From: Desulfotomaculum sp.
GTDB lineage: Bacteria; Bacillota; Desulfotomaculia; Desulfotomaculales; Desulfallaceae
Direction of reading: 5' to 3'
Assembly: GCA_016841675.1 (NCBI GenBank)
Contig: JAENYQ010000032.1
Location: 1-35,052 of the forward strand
Length of the DNA: 35,052 nt
A program made the position numbers and the translations under genes. Positions 22,925 through 30,933 of this stretch are shown here, in pieces. The notes under the pieces were generated by a model that saw only the letters and a program-made list of their open reading frames with translations, had not been told where the DNA came from and made no database searches. The first letter of the stretch is position 1. Every line of letters begins with the position of its first letter.

Positions 22925-23737
22925 TTAAAAACAATCGCCTGTGCTCACTCCGGAAGCAAACGCATTTAGCAGGTCAAACCGCCGCTGAGCGTGGTATCCG
23001 ATATACTCATGCCCGGCGAAATACCTACTTCCCGGACTATCATTTTGCATTTGCAGCGCGGCTAGGTAGTCGCCGATGATGGTTTCCATGATGCGCTGCG
23101 CATGGTCGCTGCTGCGGATGGGGGAACCCAACAGCAGATGAGGAAGTTCTGCTTCCAGCCCGATTTTCATCCCCTGATGTGCCGCTTTGGCCAGCAGCAG
23201 AGGGGGAACGGCAAAATCGTTCGGTTTGACCATGCGCAGTAAATATCCGGAAACCGCATGCGGTCCGTGGGACGGAGTGGCGGAGCCGATATTGTCCATC
23301 AGGCCTAAGCTTTTATTTAATTTACGGCGTATGGCCAGCAGGCAAGAGGCCTGCGGGCTTAAATGATGGTAAATATAAGGGGGATAGCAGTCAGTGAGAG
23401 CCAAATCCACGCCTTTTTGGCGCACGGCATTTAGCAATTGGCCTAGAACTGCGCTATTAGCTCCGGTCATATCGCCGTCCACAAAAATTACACCCTTGGC
23501 ATTAAGCCGCCGCGCAGCCAGGGCTCCTACGGCTCTGGGGATGTCTATTCCCAGGGGTTCTTGGAAGCAGAGCGGCGCCAGGGTAGGACAGTTTACTCCT
23601 TCCAGCACGGACAAAGAGTTGTCTGTACAACCGTTTAAAACCGGGATTATTAGATCCAGGGAATTAGCGGCCAAGTTAAACACAACTTGCTTCAGGCCTT
23701 TAGCTTCGTTTTTAACGGGTATTACTGCTGCAAACAT
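22925..23737 (-). CDS. Family 2-like glycosyltransferase
   Basis: A 270-aa protein starting MFAAVIPVKNEAKGLKQVV, the usual opening strand of GT-A fold glycosyltransferases, with LNGCTDNSL (nucleotide side) and VIFVDGDMTGAN (about 83-94) supplying a DxD-like metal motif. No membrane segment is seen, so it probably acts in the cytoplasm; donor and acceptor are unknown. AAGGGTGAG precedes the ATG at 23737. It interrupts the Bacillus-like order between rsmA and yabG. A possible minus-strand promoter TTGACG-17-TAATCA lies near 23851-23828. Confidence 0.75.
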   Translation of the reverse strand: MFAAVIPVKNEAKGLKQVVFNLAANSLDLIIPVLNGCTDNSLSVLEGVNCPTLAPLCFQEPLGIDIPRAVGALAARRLNAKGVIFVDGDMTGANSAVLGQLLNAVRQKGVDLALTDCYPPYIYHHLSPQASCLLAIRRKLNKSLGLMDNIGSATPSHGPHAVSGYLLRMVKPNDFAVPPLLLAKAAHQGMKIGLEAELPHLLLGSPIRSSDHAQRIMETIIGDYLAALQMQNDSPGSRYFAGHEYIGYHAQRRFDLLNAFASGVSTGDCF

Positions 23738-24032
23738 GCTGATTTCTCACCCTTCTTAGTTCCCCTAAAAAACCTCATCAAGATTTTTCCAATCACTATG
23801 TCTTAGGCAAGATGTTCCCGAACTGATTAAAACACCCTTGTATAAACGTCAAGGTTTTTTTAATCGGCTTTTTAAAGGGTGGTAATTAACAAAAAATGGA
23901 GTATCTATTTAGAATATGCCGACAAAAGGTAAAAGTTACGTGTCTTAACTTGGCAATTAATTTCCACTTGGACACACACCTTTAAGCTTAAAATTCATAA
24001 TAATGTAAAAATGCGCCATGGGAGGGGATGCT

Positions 24033-24911
24033 GTGGGCGAAATAAGGGTAGGTGACATAGTTGGGCGCAAGTCTTACGGTAAAGATATTTATTTTAAAGT
24101 ATGCAAAATAGAAGATATCGAAGGTAGTAAAATTGTTTCTTTAAAAGGACTGGATATGCGCCTTTGTGCAACAGCACCGCTGGAAGATTTAGATCTGATC
24201 GAACCATCCAAAGTGGCAAGTTACTGGCGTATGACATTGGCCAAGAACCATGAAGCCATGCGCCATGTGTTCAAGCGCCGTCAGGCGGAACACCAAAGGA
24301 GTTTGATTAGATCGGTGACTGAGCCAGACGGCCCCGGGGATGTGGAGGGTTTTGATGTGCCGGGCAGTGTGCTGCATATAGACGGTGACAGTGATTACCT
24401 GGATTTGTGCATGACTACTTATAAGCAGCTTAAAATACCGGCCGAAGGTTATCATATCAGTGAGTTACAACAGGCTGAAAAAGTATACGATCTGCTGGTT
24501 GAACATCGGCCTGATCTGCTGGTTCTGACCGGACATGACGGGTTTGCCAAAGGAACTAAAGATTTAACCGAGATTAAAAGTTATCATCACTCAACAAACT
24601 TTGTTAACGCCGTCCAAGCAGCCAGAAGATATGAAAAAAGCCGTGACGACCTGGTTATCTTTGCCGGTGCATGCCAATCCCATTACGAGGCTCTTCTGTC
24701 CGCCGGGGCCAACTTTGCCAGTTCACCTCAAAGGGTTTTAATACATGCTTTTGATCCTGTTTTTGTGGTGGAAAAGGTTGCCTATACCTCTATTTACGAC
24801 CCCATCCCCTTAAGGGAAGTTATTGCCGGAACCATTACCGGTTTCGACGGTATCGGGGGGATCGAAACCCGGGGCAAACACCGTCTCGGCGTACCCCGTT
24901 CGCCGTATTAA
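24033..24911 (+). CDS. yabG: Sporulation-specific cysteine protease YabG
   Basis: In Bacillus and Clostridioides, YabG is a sigma-K-dependent mother-cell protease that trims coat and cortex-related proteins. The 292-aa product keeps the family marks: GDIVGRKSYGKDIYFKV, VLHIDGD, LLVLTGHDG (H168), FAGACQSHYEA (C214), GANFASSP and GIGGIETRG. H168 and C214 align with the proposed catalytic pair. The GTG at 24033 has GGAGGGG 5-6 nt upstream; the ATG at 24018 has none. CATAATAATG (23996-24005) resembles a sigma-K -10 box, consistent with late mother-cell expression. Confidence 0.95.
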   Translation: MGEIRVGDIVGRKSYGKDIYFKVCKIEDIEGSKIVSLKGLDMRLCATAPLEDLDLIEPSKVASYWRMTLAKNHEAMRHVFKRRQAEHQRSLIRSVTEPDGPGDVEGFDVPGSVLHIDGDSDYLDLCMTTYKQLKIPAEGYHISELQQAEKVYDLLVEHRPDLLVLTGHDGFAKGTKDLTEIKSYHHSTNFVNAVQAARRYEKSRDDLVIFAGACQSHYEALLSAGANFASSPQRVLIHAFDPVFVVEKVAYTSIYDPIPLREVIAGTITGFDGIGGIETRGKHRLGVPRSPY

Positions 24912-25010
24912 GGAATGTCCCAAATGACGGATGTCCAATAAGTAAACAACTGATGGGTAACTTATCTGTTAGCGCTTGCATAGAATGGCATCAGCAAAGG
25001 AGAGGGTTTT

Positions 25011-26015
25011 ATGGAAAGGCATCACCGTGCCCTGGGCAAAGTACGGCAAAAGGTTCTGGATTTACCCAATGTCAGGGGCGTGGGTGTGGGATATAAGAGG
25101 GTTGGAAATGTTAGCACGGGCGAACCGGCCATTATCGTATTTGTAGAGAAAAAGCTGCCTCTAACCAAGCTGGCCCGTGGATACCGAGTGCCCACCAAGT
25201 TATACGGATTGGACACCGATGTGGTGGAAATTGGCCGGGTTCGGTTGTTGGATGAAAGAAAGAACAAAATCCGGCCTGCTGTGCCAGGCAGCAGTATTGG
25301 TCATTTTAAAATCAGCGCCGGGACTTTTGGTGCTGTTGTCAAGGATAAGCAAAGCGGAGATAAACTGATCCTATCCAACAACCATATCCTGGCCAATAGT
25401 AGCAACGGTGCAGATGGTCGGGCTAAACCAGGTGACCCGATATTGCAACCCGGCCCTTACGACAGTGGAACCATTACAGATAAAGTTGCCGAACTGGTCC
25501 GATTTATTCCTCTGCACAGGAGTACTCAACAGGCTGATTGCCCGGTGGCTGCGGGGGTGGCCGGAATAGCCAGCCGACTGCTAAAAATAATCAAGCCGGC
25601 TTACGAGATGCGTTTTTATAAAAATCTGAATCAATATAATATGGTTGATTGCGCAGTAGCCAGACCGGTAAGCCCTGATATAATCAGTGACGATATTATC
25701 GAAATCGGTAAAGTGTCCGGTGTGGAGGAAATGCGGGATGGTATGACGGTGCGAAAGAGTGGCCGCACCAGCGGACTTACCTCAGGGGACGTGTCATCTA
25801 CCGGAGTAACCGTTAAAGTTGACTTGTCCGACGAGGAGTCGGGTTGGTTCAGCGATCAGGTGGTGGCTGATGTGCTGTGCAAGCCCGGGGACAGCGGGTC
25901 GTTGGTTGTAGATGAAAACAATAATGTTGTGGGGCTCTTATTTGCCGGCTCAGACACACATTGTATTATAAATCGCATCCAAAACGTTATGGATTTGCTG
26001 GATATTGAATTTTAG
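25011..26015 (+). CDS. Trypsin-like serine protease, no signal peptide
   Basis: A 334-aa protein with a chymotrypsin-fold catalytic triad that can be read directly: LSNNHILA (H125), NMVDCAVA (D213) and CKPGDSGSLVV (S295). Residues 1-90 form an N-terminal extension (ALGKVRQKVLDLPNVRGVGVGYKR) typical of intracellular Nal1-like peptidases in Firmicutes. No signal peptide or membrane helix is present, so it probably works in the cytoplasm or mother cell. AAAGGAGAGGG precedes the ATG. Lying between yabG and the SPOCS genes, it may take part in spore-envelope processing; this is inference from position. Confidence 0.83.
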   Translation: MERHHRALGKVRQKVLDLPNVRGVGVGYKRVGNVSTGEPAIIVFVEKKLPLTKLARGYRVPTKLYGLDTDVVEIGRVRLLDERKNKIRPAVPGSSIGHFKISAGTFGAVVKDKQSGDKLILSNNHILANSSNGADGRAKPGDPILQPGPYDSGTITDKVAELVRFIPLHRSTQQADCPVAAGVAGIASRLLKIIKPAYEMRFYKNLNQYNMVDCAVARPVSPDIISDDIIEIGKVSGVEEMRDGMTVRKSGRTSGLTSGDVSSTGVTVKVDLSDEESGWFSDQVVADVLCKPGDSGSLVVDENNNVVGLLFAGSDTHCIINRIQNVMDLLDIEF

Positions 26016-26033
26016 TACGTAAATTCCCAAACA

Positions 26034-26059
26034 CAAGGAAGGGGTGTACCCTTTCCTTG
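26034..26059. terminator. Hairpin after the serine protease gene
   Basis: CAAGGAAGGGG (26034-26044) and CCCTTTCCTTG (26049-26059) around loop TGTA, 19 nt after the stop. No T-run follows, so termination strength is uncertain. Confidence 0.5.
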
Positions 26060-26127
26060 CAAAAATAAAATAACCATGCCGGCTGATTGGCAGCATGGGC
26101 TGGCGAAGTTTGGAAACACAGAAATGG

Positions 26128-26160
26128 CGCGCCAAGGAACACGATTAGGCGCGTTTTTTT
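26128..26160 (+). terminator. Rho-independent terminator with CGCGCC stem
   Basis: CGCGCC (26128-26133) pairs with GGCGCG (26148-26153), followed by seven T. The 302-nt gap 26016-26317 holds no gene but three hairpins; this is the second. Confidence 0.75.
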
Positions 26161-26252
26161 TACACTGCACCAAATTATAACCATGACCCATATTAGAAGC
26201 TGGAACGATATCTAATTCAAAATATAAGGCAAGGGCTGATGAAAATATAATT

Positions 26253-26293
26253 AGAAAGCGCGCCTAAAGGGAACTGCTAAAAGCGCGCTTTCT
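26253..26293. repeat. Perfect 11-bp inverted repeat before the unknown gene
   Basis: AGAAAGCGCGC (26253-26263) and GCGCGCTTTCT (26283-26293), 19 nt apart. It shares the GCGCGCC(T) core with the terminator at 26128-26160 and ends about 8 nt before the ribosome site of the next gene, so it could affect that gene's expression. Confidence 0.65.
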
Positions 26294-26309
26294 GCGACTA
26301 GGGGAGGTT

Positions 26310-26325
26310 TGTTTCACGTGAAATC
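26310..26325. promoter_or_regulatory. parS-like centromere site (14 of 16 match)
   Basis: TGTTTCACGTGAAATC matches the Firmicute ParB/Spo0J site TGTTTCACGTGAAACA at 14 of 16 positions. TTTCACGTGAAA (26312-26323) is a perfect palindrome. parS sites cluster near the origin, and this window has origin-proximal gene order. The site overlaps the start codon of the next gene. Confidence 0.6.
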
Positions 26326-26710
26326 ATACCAAACTGATGATGTGGCCTTGACTTTTCTTAACGATATCCCGGCCATTGGACCCCTGCTGCCCTGTAAAGA
26401 AGACGCTTTAAAAGTGACCAGGAGTTATCTCCGGTTAATTGATAAATTAGCTAGAGAAAAGAAGGACCACCAGCGGTGCAGTCTGCGTTTTATAAAACAG
26501 AAAGATGGCCGGTTTACCCTGGTGGTGCGAGGTCCGGGAATAGCTATCGAAACTCTGAGCAACCTGGATGAATTGATGCTGCAGAGATTTAAGCGGGGGC
26601 TTAAAGGGAATATGTTTATCCTTACCAGTTTTTTTAACGAGTCTGATGGAACCCTGGCCTGCCTGGCTTTAGCGGAAGGGATGGGAGCGGTATTGTATTC
26701 CCCGGGCTAA
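26318..26710 (+). CDS. Unknown protein of about 130 aa
   Basis: Not recognised. The product (130 aa from GTG 26318; 133 from TTG 26309) is mixed alpha/beta with SYLRLIDKLAREKKDHQRC, LRFIKQKDGRFTLVVRGPGIAIETL and LALAEGMGAVLYSPG; no signal peptide, membrane helix or known catalytic motif is seen. GGGGAGG (26301-26307) favours the GTG, whose codon lies inside the parS-like palindrome, so ParB binding could compete with its transcription. It sits between the protease and the SPOCS genes. The coding look (codon use, ribosome site) is good, but function is open. Confidence 0.7.
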   Translation: MKSYQTDDVALTFLNDIPAIGPLLPCKEDALKVTRSYLRLIDKLAREKKDHQRCSLRFIKQKDGRFTLVVRGPGIAIETLSNLDELMLQRFKRGLKGNMFILTSFFNESDGTLACLALAEGMGAVLYSPG

Positions 26711-27007
26711 TTCCTGTTGGTTAATTTTTTTAAGTAGTTTATGTCAGGTACACTTAATGGACAGGCTCAAAATGTCTCTTAATGTGGTCAAGGAAGGGCG
26801 CGACGTAATTCCTTAATTTAACTTTAGAAAAATGGTAATTAGCTGTAAATATGTCCAAGTCCTAATGCATAAAGTGTTAATTAGCAGGCGGGGTCAAGAA
26901 ACCAAATTGCAGCCGCGCCTTTCTTTATTTCACTTTAAACACTGGCTGCACATTTTAGACAGTCCCTCATATATTATTATAGAAATCTGTTGAAAGGAGG
27001 AAATCGC
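26711..27007 (+). other. Intergenic region upstream of the sipL-like gene
   Basis: No gene is seen in these 297 nt. A short GC-rich inverted pair (AGGCGGGG near 26886 and CGCGCCT near 26914) may end upstream transcription. CATATATTAT (26968-26977) resembles a sigma-E/sigma-K -10 box and lies about 30 nt before the GTG start, fitting mother-cell expression of the next gene; no clear -35 was identified. Confidence 0.35.
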
Positions 27008-28549
27008 GTGGCCAATGCCAAGCAAACCATCACCGTAAACCAGGTCGTCAGTGAAGACACCCGGCAAATCGTAGTTCGTGGCACTATTACCGTACCCGAG
27101 CCCAAGCCCGACGTAGAACAAATTATATCCACAGACAAGACGGCCAGTATAAAAGATACGAGACTTCTGCCGGATAAGGCGGTTATTGAAGGAAAGCTCA
27201 CGGTGCAGGTTGTGTACGTAGCCTTTGAACCGTCCCAGTCTGTGCATCATTTTCACGGTCAGATTCCGTTTACCGGATTCGTTGATTTACCCGGGGCGCT
27301 GCCTGACATGGACGTCGAAGTGGATGTGCTGGTGGAGGATATTAAAGTTACCCCCAGCGCCAAGGATCCCAGGAAATTCGATGTCACAGCGGTGCTTCAA
27401 GTGAGCGCCAAGGTTACCGAGGCCCGGGAAGTGGAAGTGCTAACTGCTGTTGATGATGACATGGAGGCAGAGTATGACACTATTCACATTAATGATGTAG
27501 TAGGGCGGGGTACCTCCCAGGTAATTGTCAGCGGTGAATTTGATGAGCCGATGGAAAAACCGGAACCCGAGAAAATACTGGATGTTGACTCTACTGTCAC
27601 CATTACTGAGGCCCGCATTGTGGCCAACAAGGTGATTGTGGATGGCGAACTCACGCTGCAGATTATGTATGTGGGGGCAGTTCCCGAACAGTCTGTCCAT
27701 GACATGCACCAAACCATCAAGTTTACTGACTTTATTGAAGTGGACGGCGCCGAGTCGGATATGGATGTAAATGTGAAGGCGATGGTAGAAAACTGCGATG
27801 TGGAGATCAAAGGCGACCCCTATTTTGAAGCAACCTGCGTGCTCAAACTGGACGCTATGGTTACGCAGCCCCGGGAAGTCAGGGTGGTCACCAACTGTGC
27901 CGGTGCCACGGTGGAAACCATTGAGCTAAATGTAGAGCAATTGATTGGTGAAGATTCAACCCAGGTGGTGGTCCGGGAAACCTTTGAAACCCCGCAGGCC
28001 AAACCGTGTCCCGCCAAAATTATTAACGTTTCAGTCGAGGAAATCAAGGTTACCGATGTTAAGGTAATTCAAAACAAGGTCATTATCCGCGGCCAGGTGG
28101 ATATAAAGATTGTTTACGTATCTGCTGAAAAGGACCAGGCGGTACACGCCATGCACCAACAATTGAACTTCCGCACTTTTGTAGAGATTAGAGGAGCCAC
28201 AAGTGGCATGGACGTGGATGTTAAACCCGTGGTGGAATATATCAATGCCGAGCCTGACAATTGTGATGTTAATGTTGAGGCTGTAATAAAAGTCAGGGCC
28301 CGGGTTACCGAGGCCATGCGGCGGGAAGTTTGCGTTGACGTGGTAACCGAACCGGATGAGGACGAAGACGAAGTATGCACTCCCGGTGAAATTATCAACT
28401 ACACCATTAAATCAGGAGACACCTTATTTGAGTTGGCTCAGCGCTACAGCACCACCGTTAATAGAATTCTGCAGCTTAATCCCGGGTTAAACCCAAACAA
28501 TTTGCAGGTTGGTCAGGTTATTAGAATACAGTGCGGTGCCAAAGGTTAA
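27008..28549 (+). CDS. sipL: SipL-like spore coat morphogenetic protein: three SPOCS domains and LysM
   Basis: A 513-aa protein with three repeats of the SPOCS (DUF3794) domain, at about 5-146, 157-296 and 304-447. Each repeat has the same core, for example NKVIVDGELTLQIMYVG followed by QSVHDMH (cores at 56-83, 207-234 and 356-383). An acidic linker (449-456) leads to a C-terminal LysM (463-508, YTIKSGDTLFELAQRYSTT). In Clostridioides, SipL has this architecture and size and links the coat-base protein SpoIVA to the forespore. AAGGAGG 7 nt before GTG 27008 fixes the start. Probably made in the mother cell and placed at the spore surface. Confidence 0.88.
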   Translation: MANAKQTITVNQVVSEDTRQIVVRGTITVPEPKPDVEQIISTDKTASIKDTRLLPDKAVIEGKLTVQVVYVAFEPSQSVHHFHGQIPFTGFVDLPGALPDMDVEVDVLVEDIKVTPSAKDPRKFDVTAVLQVSAKVTEAREVEVLTAVDDDMEAEYDTIHINDVVGRGTSQVIVSGEFDEPMEKPEPEKILDVDSTVTITEARIVANKVIVDGELTLQIMYVGAVPEQSVHDMHQTIKFTDFIEVDGAESDMDVNVKAMVENCDVEIKGDPYFEATCVLKLDAMVTQPREVRVVTNCAGATVETIELNVEQLIGEDSTQVVVRETFETPQAKPCPAKIINVSVEEIKVTDVKVIQNKVIIRGQVDIKIVYVSAEKDQAVHAMHQQLNFRTFVEIRGATSGMDVDVKPVVEYINAEPDNCDVNVEAVIKVRARVTEAMRREVCVDVVTEPDEDEDEVCTPGEIINYTIKSGDTLFELAQRYSTTVNRILQLNPGLNPNNLQVGQVIRIQCGAKG

Positions 28550-28573
28550 TTAATCGGATAGGAGGTTTAATGA

Positions 28574-29671
28574 ATGCCAATCCAATATTTTTACAGCGAG
28601 CCGGACAATGTCTTGTGTGTTAAGATCAAGGTTCCGGTGGTTCTGGCTGAAGAGGAGGTCCAGGTCGTTATAGACAATGTCGCCACTTTGCCCGAGCTGG
28701 CGCAAAAAGTCGATCATATCGACGCCCGTTTGGATGAATTTGACGCCAGGCCTGTCTTCGTTCACGAAAACGGCGACCGTTGGATCAGTATTATTGAACA
28801 AGAAGGTTGGGAAAGGTTCGGCTGGCGCTGGCAGGATCACCGGCAGCCGGTAATCAAGAAGGTGCTGGTTAGAGGCGTTCTGCACAAACAAATTTTCTAT
28901 GTTGACAAGAACGATCACGTCAAACACGTAGGTGAAGATATCCCCTTCAGCAAAGATATAACCCTGGCCGACCCGCAGCCCGTAGTCAACGAGGATGATG
29001 TGTTCGTCCAACTGCACAACAAGAAAATTGACATGCGCTGGGAACTTAGGAGAGGTTCCAGGTTGCAGCAAACCGGTGTATTAATCTTCAGCATTAAAGT
29101 GGTTGAGGAAAGGCAAATCTTTGTTCAGGTTTGTCCGCGGCTTGATCGCAAATGCGTCAAGGGTGTCAATCTCCTCAGAGATGGCAAACTCGAAGCTTGG
29201 GCCACCGATTTCACTCCCATTTATTGGGGTGCCAGCAACGTAGCCCGTGCCAACGGCGGCGCTCAGATGGGGATTATCCCCAATGAAGCGGCTTCCCTGT
29301 TCCAAACCGTCAGAGAAAACCTGGTGCCCACCGGTACTTACCGCCTGTGCTTTGACGCCACGGAGATACCCAAAGTTACCTCCATAATGGGTGGGACGGC
29401 ATCGTTCACTCTGACGGCCGAGTTGATTTTCTTCGACCGTTTCGGCAACCAGATTGAATACACGGCCCAGTCTTACACAGCGGCCCAGATTCCGGATAAC
29501 ACCACCACCAGGCTGTGCATCAACGCTGCGGCGCCTATGGAAGCCCGGGAAGTCCTGGTTCGCTTCACCTTTGACCCCAATGTACTGAACACCAGTTCGG
29601 TAATCATTGATAATGTAATGCTGGAATGCATCAGGGCCAGTGAAAATACATTTGACGAGTATTACGGGTAA
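28574..29671 (+). CDS. SPOCS-domain protein with C-terminal beta-rich domain
   Basis: A 365-aa protein starting 24 nt after the sipL-like gene, preceded by AGGAGGT. Residues about 90-185 carry one SPOCS (DUF3794) unit (KKVLVRGVLHKQIFYVD, HVGEDIPFS, IFSIKVVEERQIFVQV). After a CPRLDRKC bridge, residues 200-360 read as a beta-sandwich, with LLRDGKLEAWATDFTPIYWGAS, GTYRLCFDATEIP and EVLVRFTFDP, similar in feel to carbohydrate-binding jelly rolls. Likely a spore-envelope protein; the C-terminal partner (glycan or protein) is unknown. Confidence 0.8.
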   Translation: MPIQYFYSEPDNVLCVKIKVPVVLAEEEVQVVIDNVATLPELAQKVDHIDARLDEFDARPVFVHENGDRWISIIEQEGWERFGWRWQDHRQPVIKKVLVRGVLHKQIFYVDKNDHVKHVGEDIPFSKDITLADPQPVVNEDDVFVQLHNKKIDMRWELRRGSRLQQTGVLIFSIKVVEERQIFVQVCPRLDRKCVKGVNLLRDGKLEAWATDFTPIYWGASNVARANGGAQMGIIPNEAASLFQTVRENLVPTGTYRLCFDATEIPKVTSIMGGTASFTLTAELIFFDRFGNQIEYTAQSYTAAQIPDNTTTRLCINAAAPMEAREVLVRFTFDPNVLNTSSVIIDNVMLECIRASENTFDEYYG

Positions 29672-29699
29672 AAAATAAAATTGTAATGGGGAATGGCAG

Positions 29700-29728
29700 G
29701 AGATGGTTTAAATGCCATCTCTTTTTTT
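29700..29728 (+). terminator. Rho-independent terminator after the SPOCS pair
   Basis: GAGATGG (29700-29706) and CCATCTC (29715-29721) followed by seven T. Confidence 0.88.
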
Positions 29729-29826
29729 ATCACATCGGCCACTTTTGGGCTAAATCGGTTTTCTATTTACCTATTTGGCACATATATTTGGATCAAGCAG
29801 GAAATCCATTCCGGGGAGGCTCTTTG

Positions 29827-30123
29827 ATGATGGAAAATATGGATAATATGTTCAGCATGGTTAAACAGCTCCAGGAACAGTTAAAAGTAATGACAGTAAA
29901 AGTCAGTGCCGGGGAAGGGGCGATACAGCTGACCATGAACGGCAACCAGGAGGTAGTGCAGATATTTTTTAAACCCGAACTGATGCAGAACCCGGCGGAA
30001 TTAGCCCGGTTGTCTGCCGATGCTTTTAACGAGGGGATGCGGGAATCTAAGAAGATGGTGCGGGAAGAACTGTCCAAAATGACCGGCGGGATGAACATTC
30101 CATTCGTGCCGGGGCTGTTGTAG
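29827..30123 (+). CDS. Second YbaB/EbfC-family protein
   Basis: A 98-aa paralog of the YbaB protein at 1887. It shares the family layout: Gln/Met-rich helix (MVKQLQEQLKVM), GEGAIQLTMNGNQEVVQIFF, then a helix and the ending LSKMTGGMNIPFVPGLL, close to the [11 protein letters not shown] of the housekeeping copy. GGGGAGG at 29813-29819 places the start at ATG 29827 (ATG 29830 is possible). Its place in a spore-gene cluster suggests a sporulation-time DNA-binding protein; this is inferred. Confidence 0.85.
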   Translation: MMENMDNMFSMVKQLQEQLKVMTVKVSAGEGAIQLTMNGNQEVVQIFFKPELMQNPAELARLSADAFNEGMRESKKMVREELSKMTGGMNIPFVPGLL

Positions 30124-30135
30124 TGCGGAGTGGGG

Positions 30136-30405
30136 ATGCCTATGCCGGTTGAAAATAAAAATCTTGAGCGGATGTTGGTGGATCTGCTGGATGTAAAAAA
30201 CAAAAACAATTTGGACAATGACGGTTTTATGGTGCTGCTAGGGCTGATTAATTTGATGGGGATCATTAATTTAATGGAGGACAGGGCTGCGCTTAGCAAA
30301 AAGGAGGGCGCCACCCGGCGGGCCGCGCCCGAAAAAGTTCCTTTTAGGAATATGTTCGCCGGTCCGCGGGGCGGTGTGCAGCAGTCGGAAGAAGAGGGCA
30401 GGTAA
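30136..30405 (+). CDS. Small protein with the DND-NLMG domain
   Basis: An 89-aa product not matched to a known family. Its first half, ERMLVDLLDVKNKNNLDNDG then LLGLINLMGIINLM, is clearly related to the start of the protein at 31049 (same spacing of LLD, DND and NLMG). The second half is basic (SKKEGATRRAAPEK) and ends with EEEGR. No signal peptide. ATG 30136 follows CGGAG; GTG 30130 is an alternative. It starts 12 nt after the YbaB paralog and probably shares its transcript. Confidence 0.7.
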   Translation: MPMPVENKNLERMLVDLLDVKNKNNLDNDGFMVLLGLINLMGIINLMEDRAALSKKEGATRRAAPEKVPFRNMFAGPRGGVQQSEEEGR

Positions 30406-30435
30406 ACCATGCCGTGGCCGGTGATAAATACCAGG

Positions 30436-30933
30436 TTATTTTTTACCTTCCGGCCAGTGGCGCCATTTTTTAATTAACTTGTCAGCCGGGAGTGTCATCG
30501 GCGGATTTTCTGTGGTCGTCTCGGTAGTTATAAGGGGCGCAGGTGTTGCTCCTTTTTCGGTAACTGCATCAGTATCAGTACCAGTACCAGTACCAGTATC
30601 AGCATCAGCATCAGCATCAGCATCAGCATAAGTATCTGTATCTGTATCTGTATCTGTATCTGAGCTCGTGCTTTCCTGCTGATCTTGGTTTGCCTTCAAA
30701 TCGTCGGTTGGTATCTGGGGTATCTCGGAATGCTCAAGTGCATCATCCTGTGCATCATTGTTGTGTCCCTGAACGTCGGGTTCTGCCTCCGGGGTTGGCG
30801 GTGCGGGAGCTTCGGCCGGTTGATTGGTAAAACCCGCTGCGCTCGCCCCTCGAAACCGTGTGCCCCAAATTAATAAAACCAGAATCAAAAAAAGATTGAA
30901 CGAGTCAGTAGGGTATCTCGTTGAAGAACGCAA
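30436..30933 (-). CDS. Low-complexity protein with one N-terminal membrane segment
   Basis: A 165-aa protein encoded against its neighbours. AAGGAGGT lies 6 nt before TTG 30933, which strongly supports it being a real gene. Residues 12-27 (FNLFLILVLLIWGTRF) form one membrane segment, reminiscent of small sporulation peptides of Firmicutes. The rest is Pro/Glu/Asp/Thr-rich, with perfect dipeptide runs (DT, DA, GT) at 92-123, and ends with a basic KWRHWPEGKK. No family is recognised; a spore-surface or envelope role is a guess from context. Confidence 0.65.
   Translation of the reverse strand: MRSSTRYPTDSFNLFLILVLLIWGTRFRGASAAGFTNQPAEAPAPPTPEAEPDVQGHNNDAQDDALEHSEIPQIPTDDLKANQDQQESTSSDTDTDTDTDTYADADADADADTGTGTGTDTDAVTEKGATPAPLITTETTTENPPMTLPADKLIKKWRHWPEGKK
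30565..30663. repeat. Hexanucleotide microsatellite inside the low-complexity gene
   Basis: On the coding (minus) strand, GATACA, GATGCT and GGTACT hexamers recur about 5, 5 and 3 times. Because the unit is six bases, copy-number change would keep the reading frame, so protein length may vary between strains. Confidence 0.9.

Noticed and set aside
23834-23861. Terminator hairpin CCTTG/CAAGG with T-run
   Set aside because: It lies between two divergent genes, so there is no upstream transcript to end; the same bases read as a possible minus-strand promoter.
24018-24032. ATG start for yabG
   Set aside because: No ribosome site ahead; the GTG at 24033 has GGAGGGG at proper spacing and matches the family N-terminus.
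30565-30663. CRISPR array or minisatellite array of spacers
   Set aside because: The hexamers are uninterrupted coding microsatellite without unique spacers.
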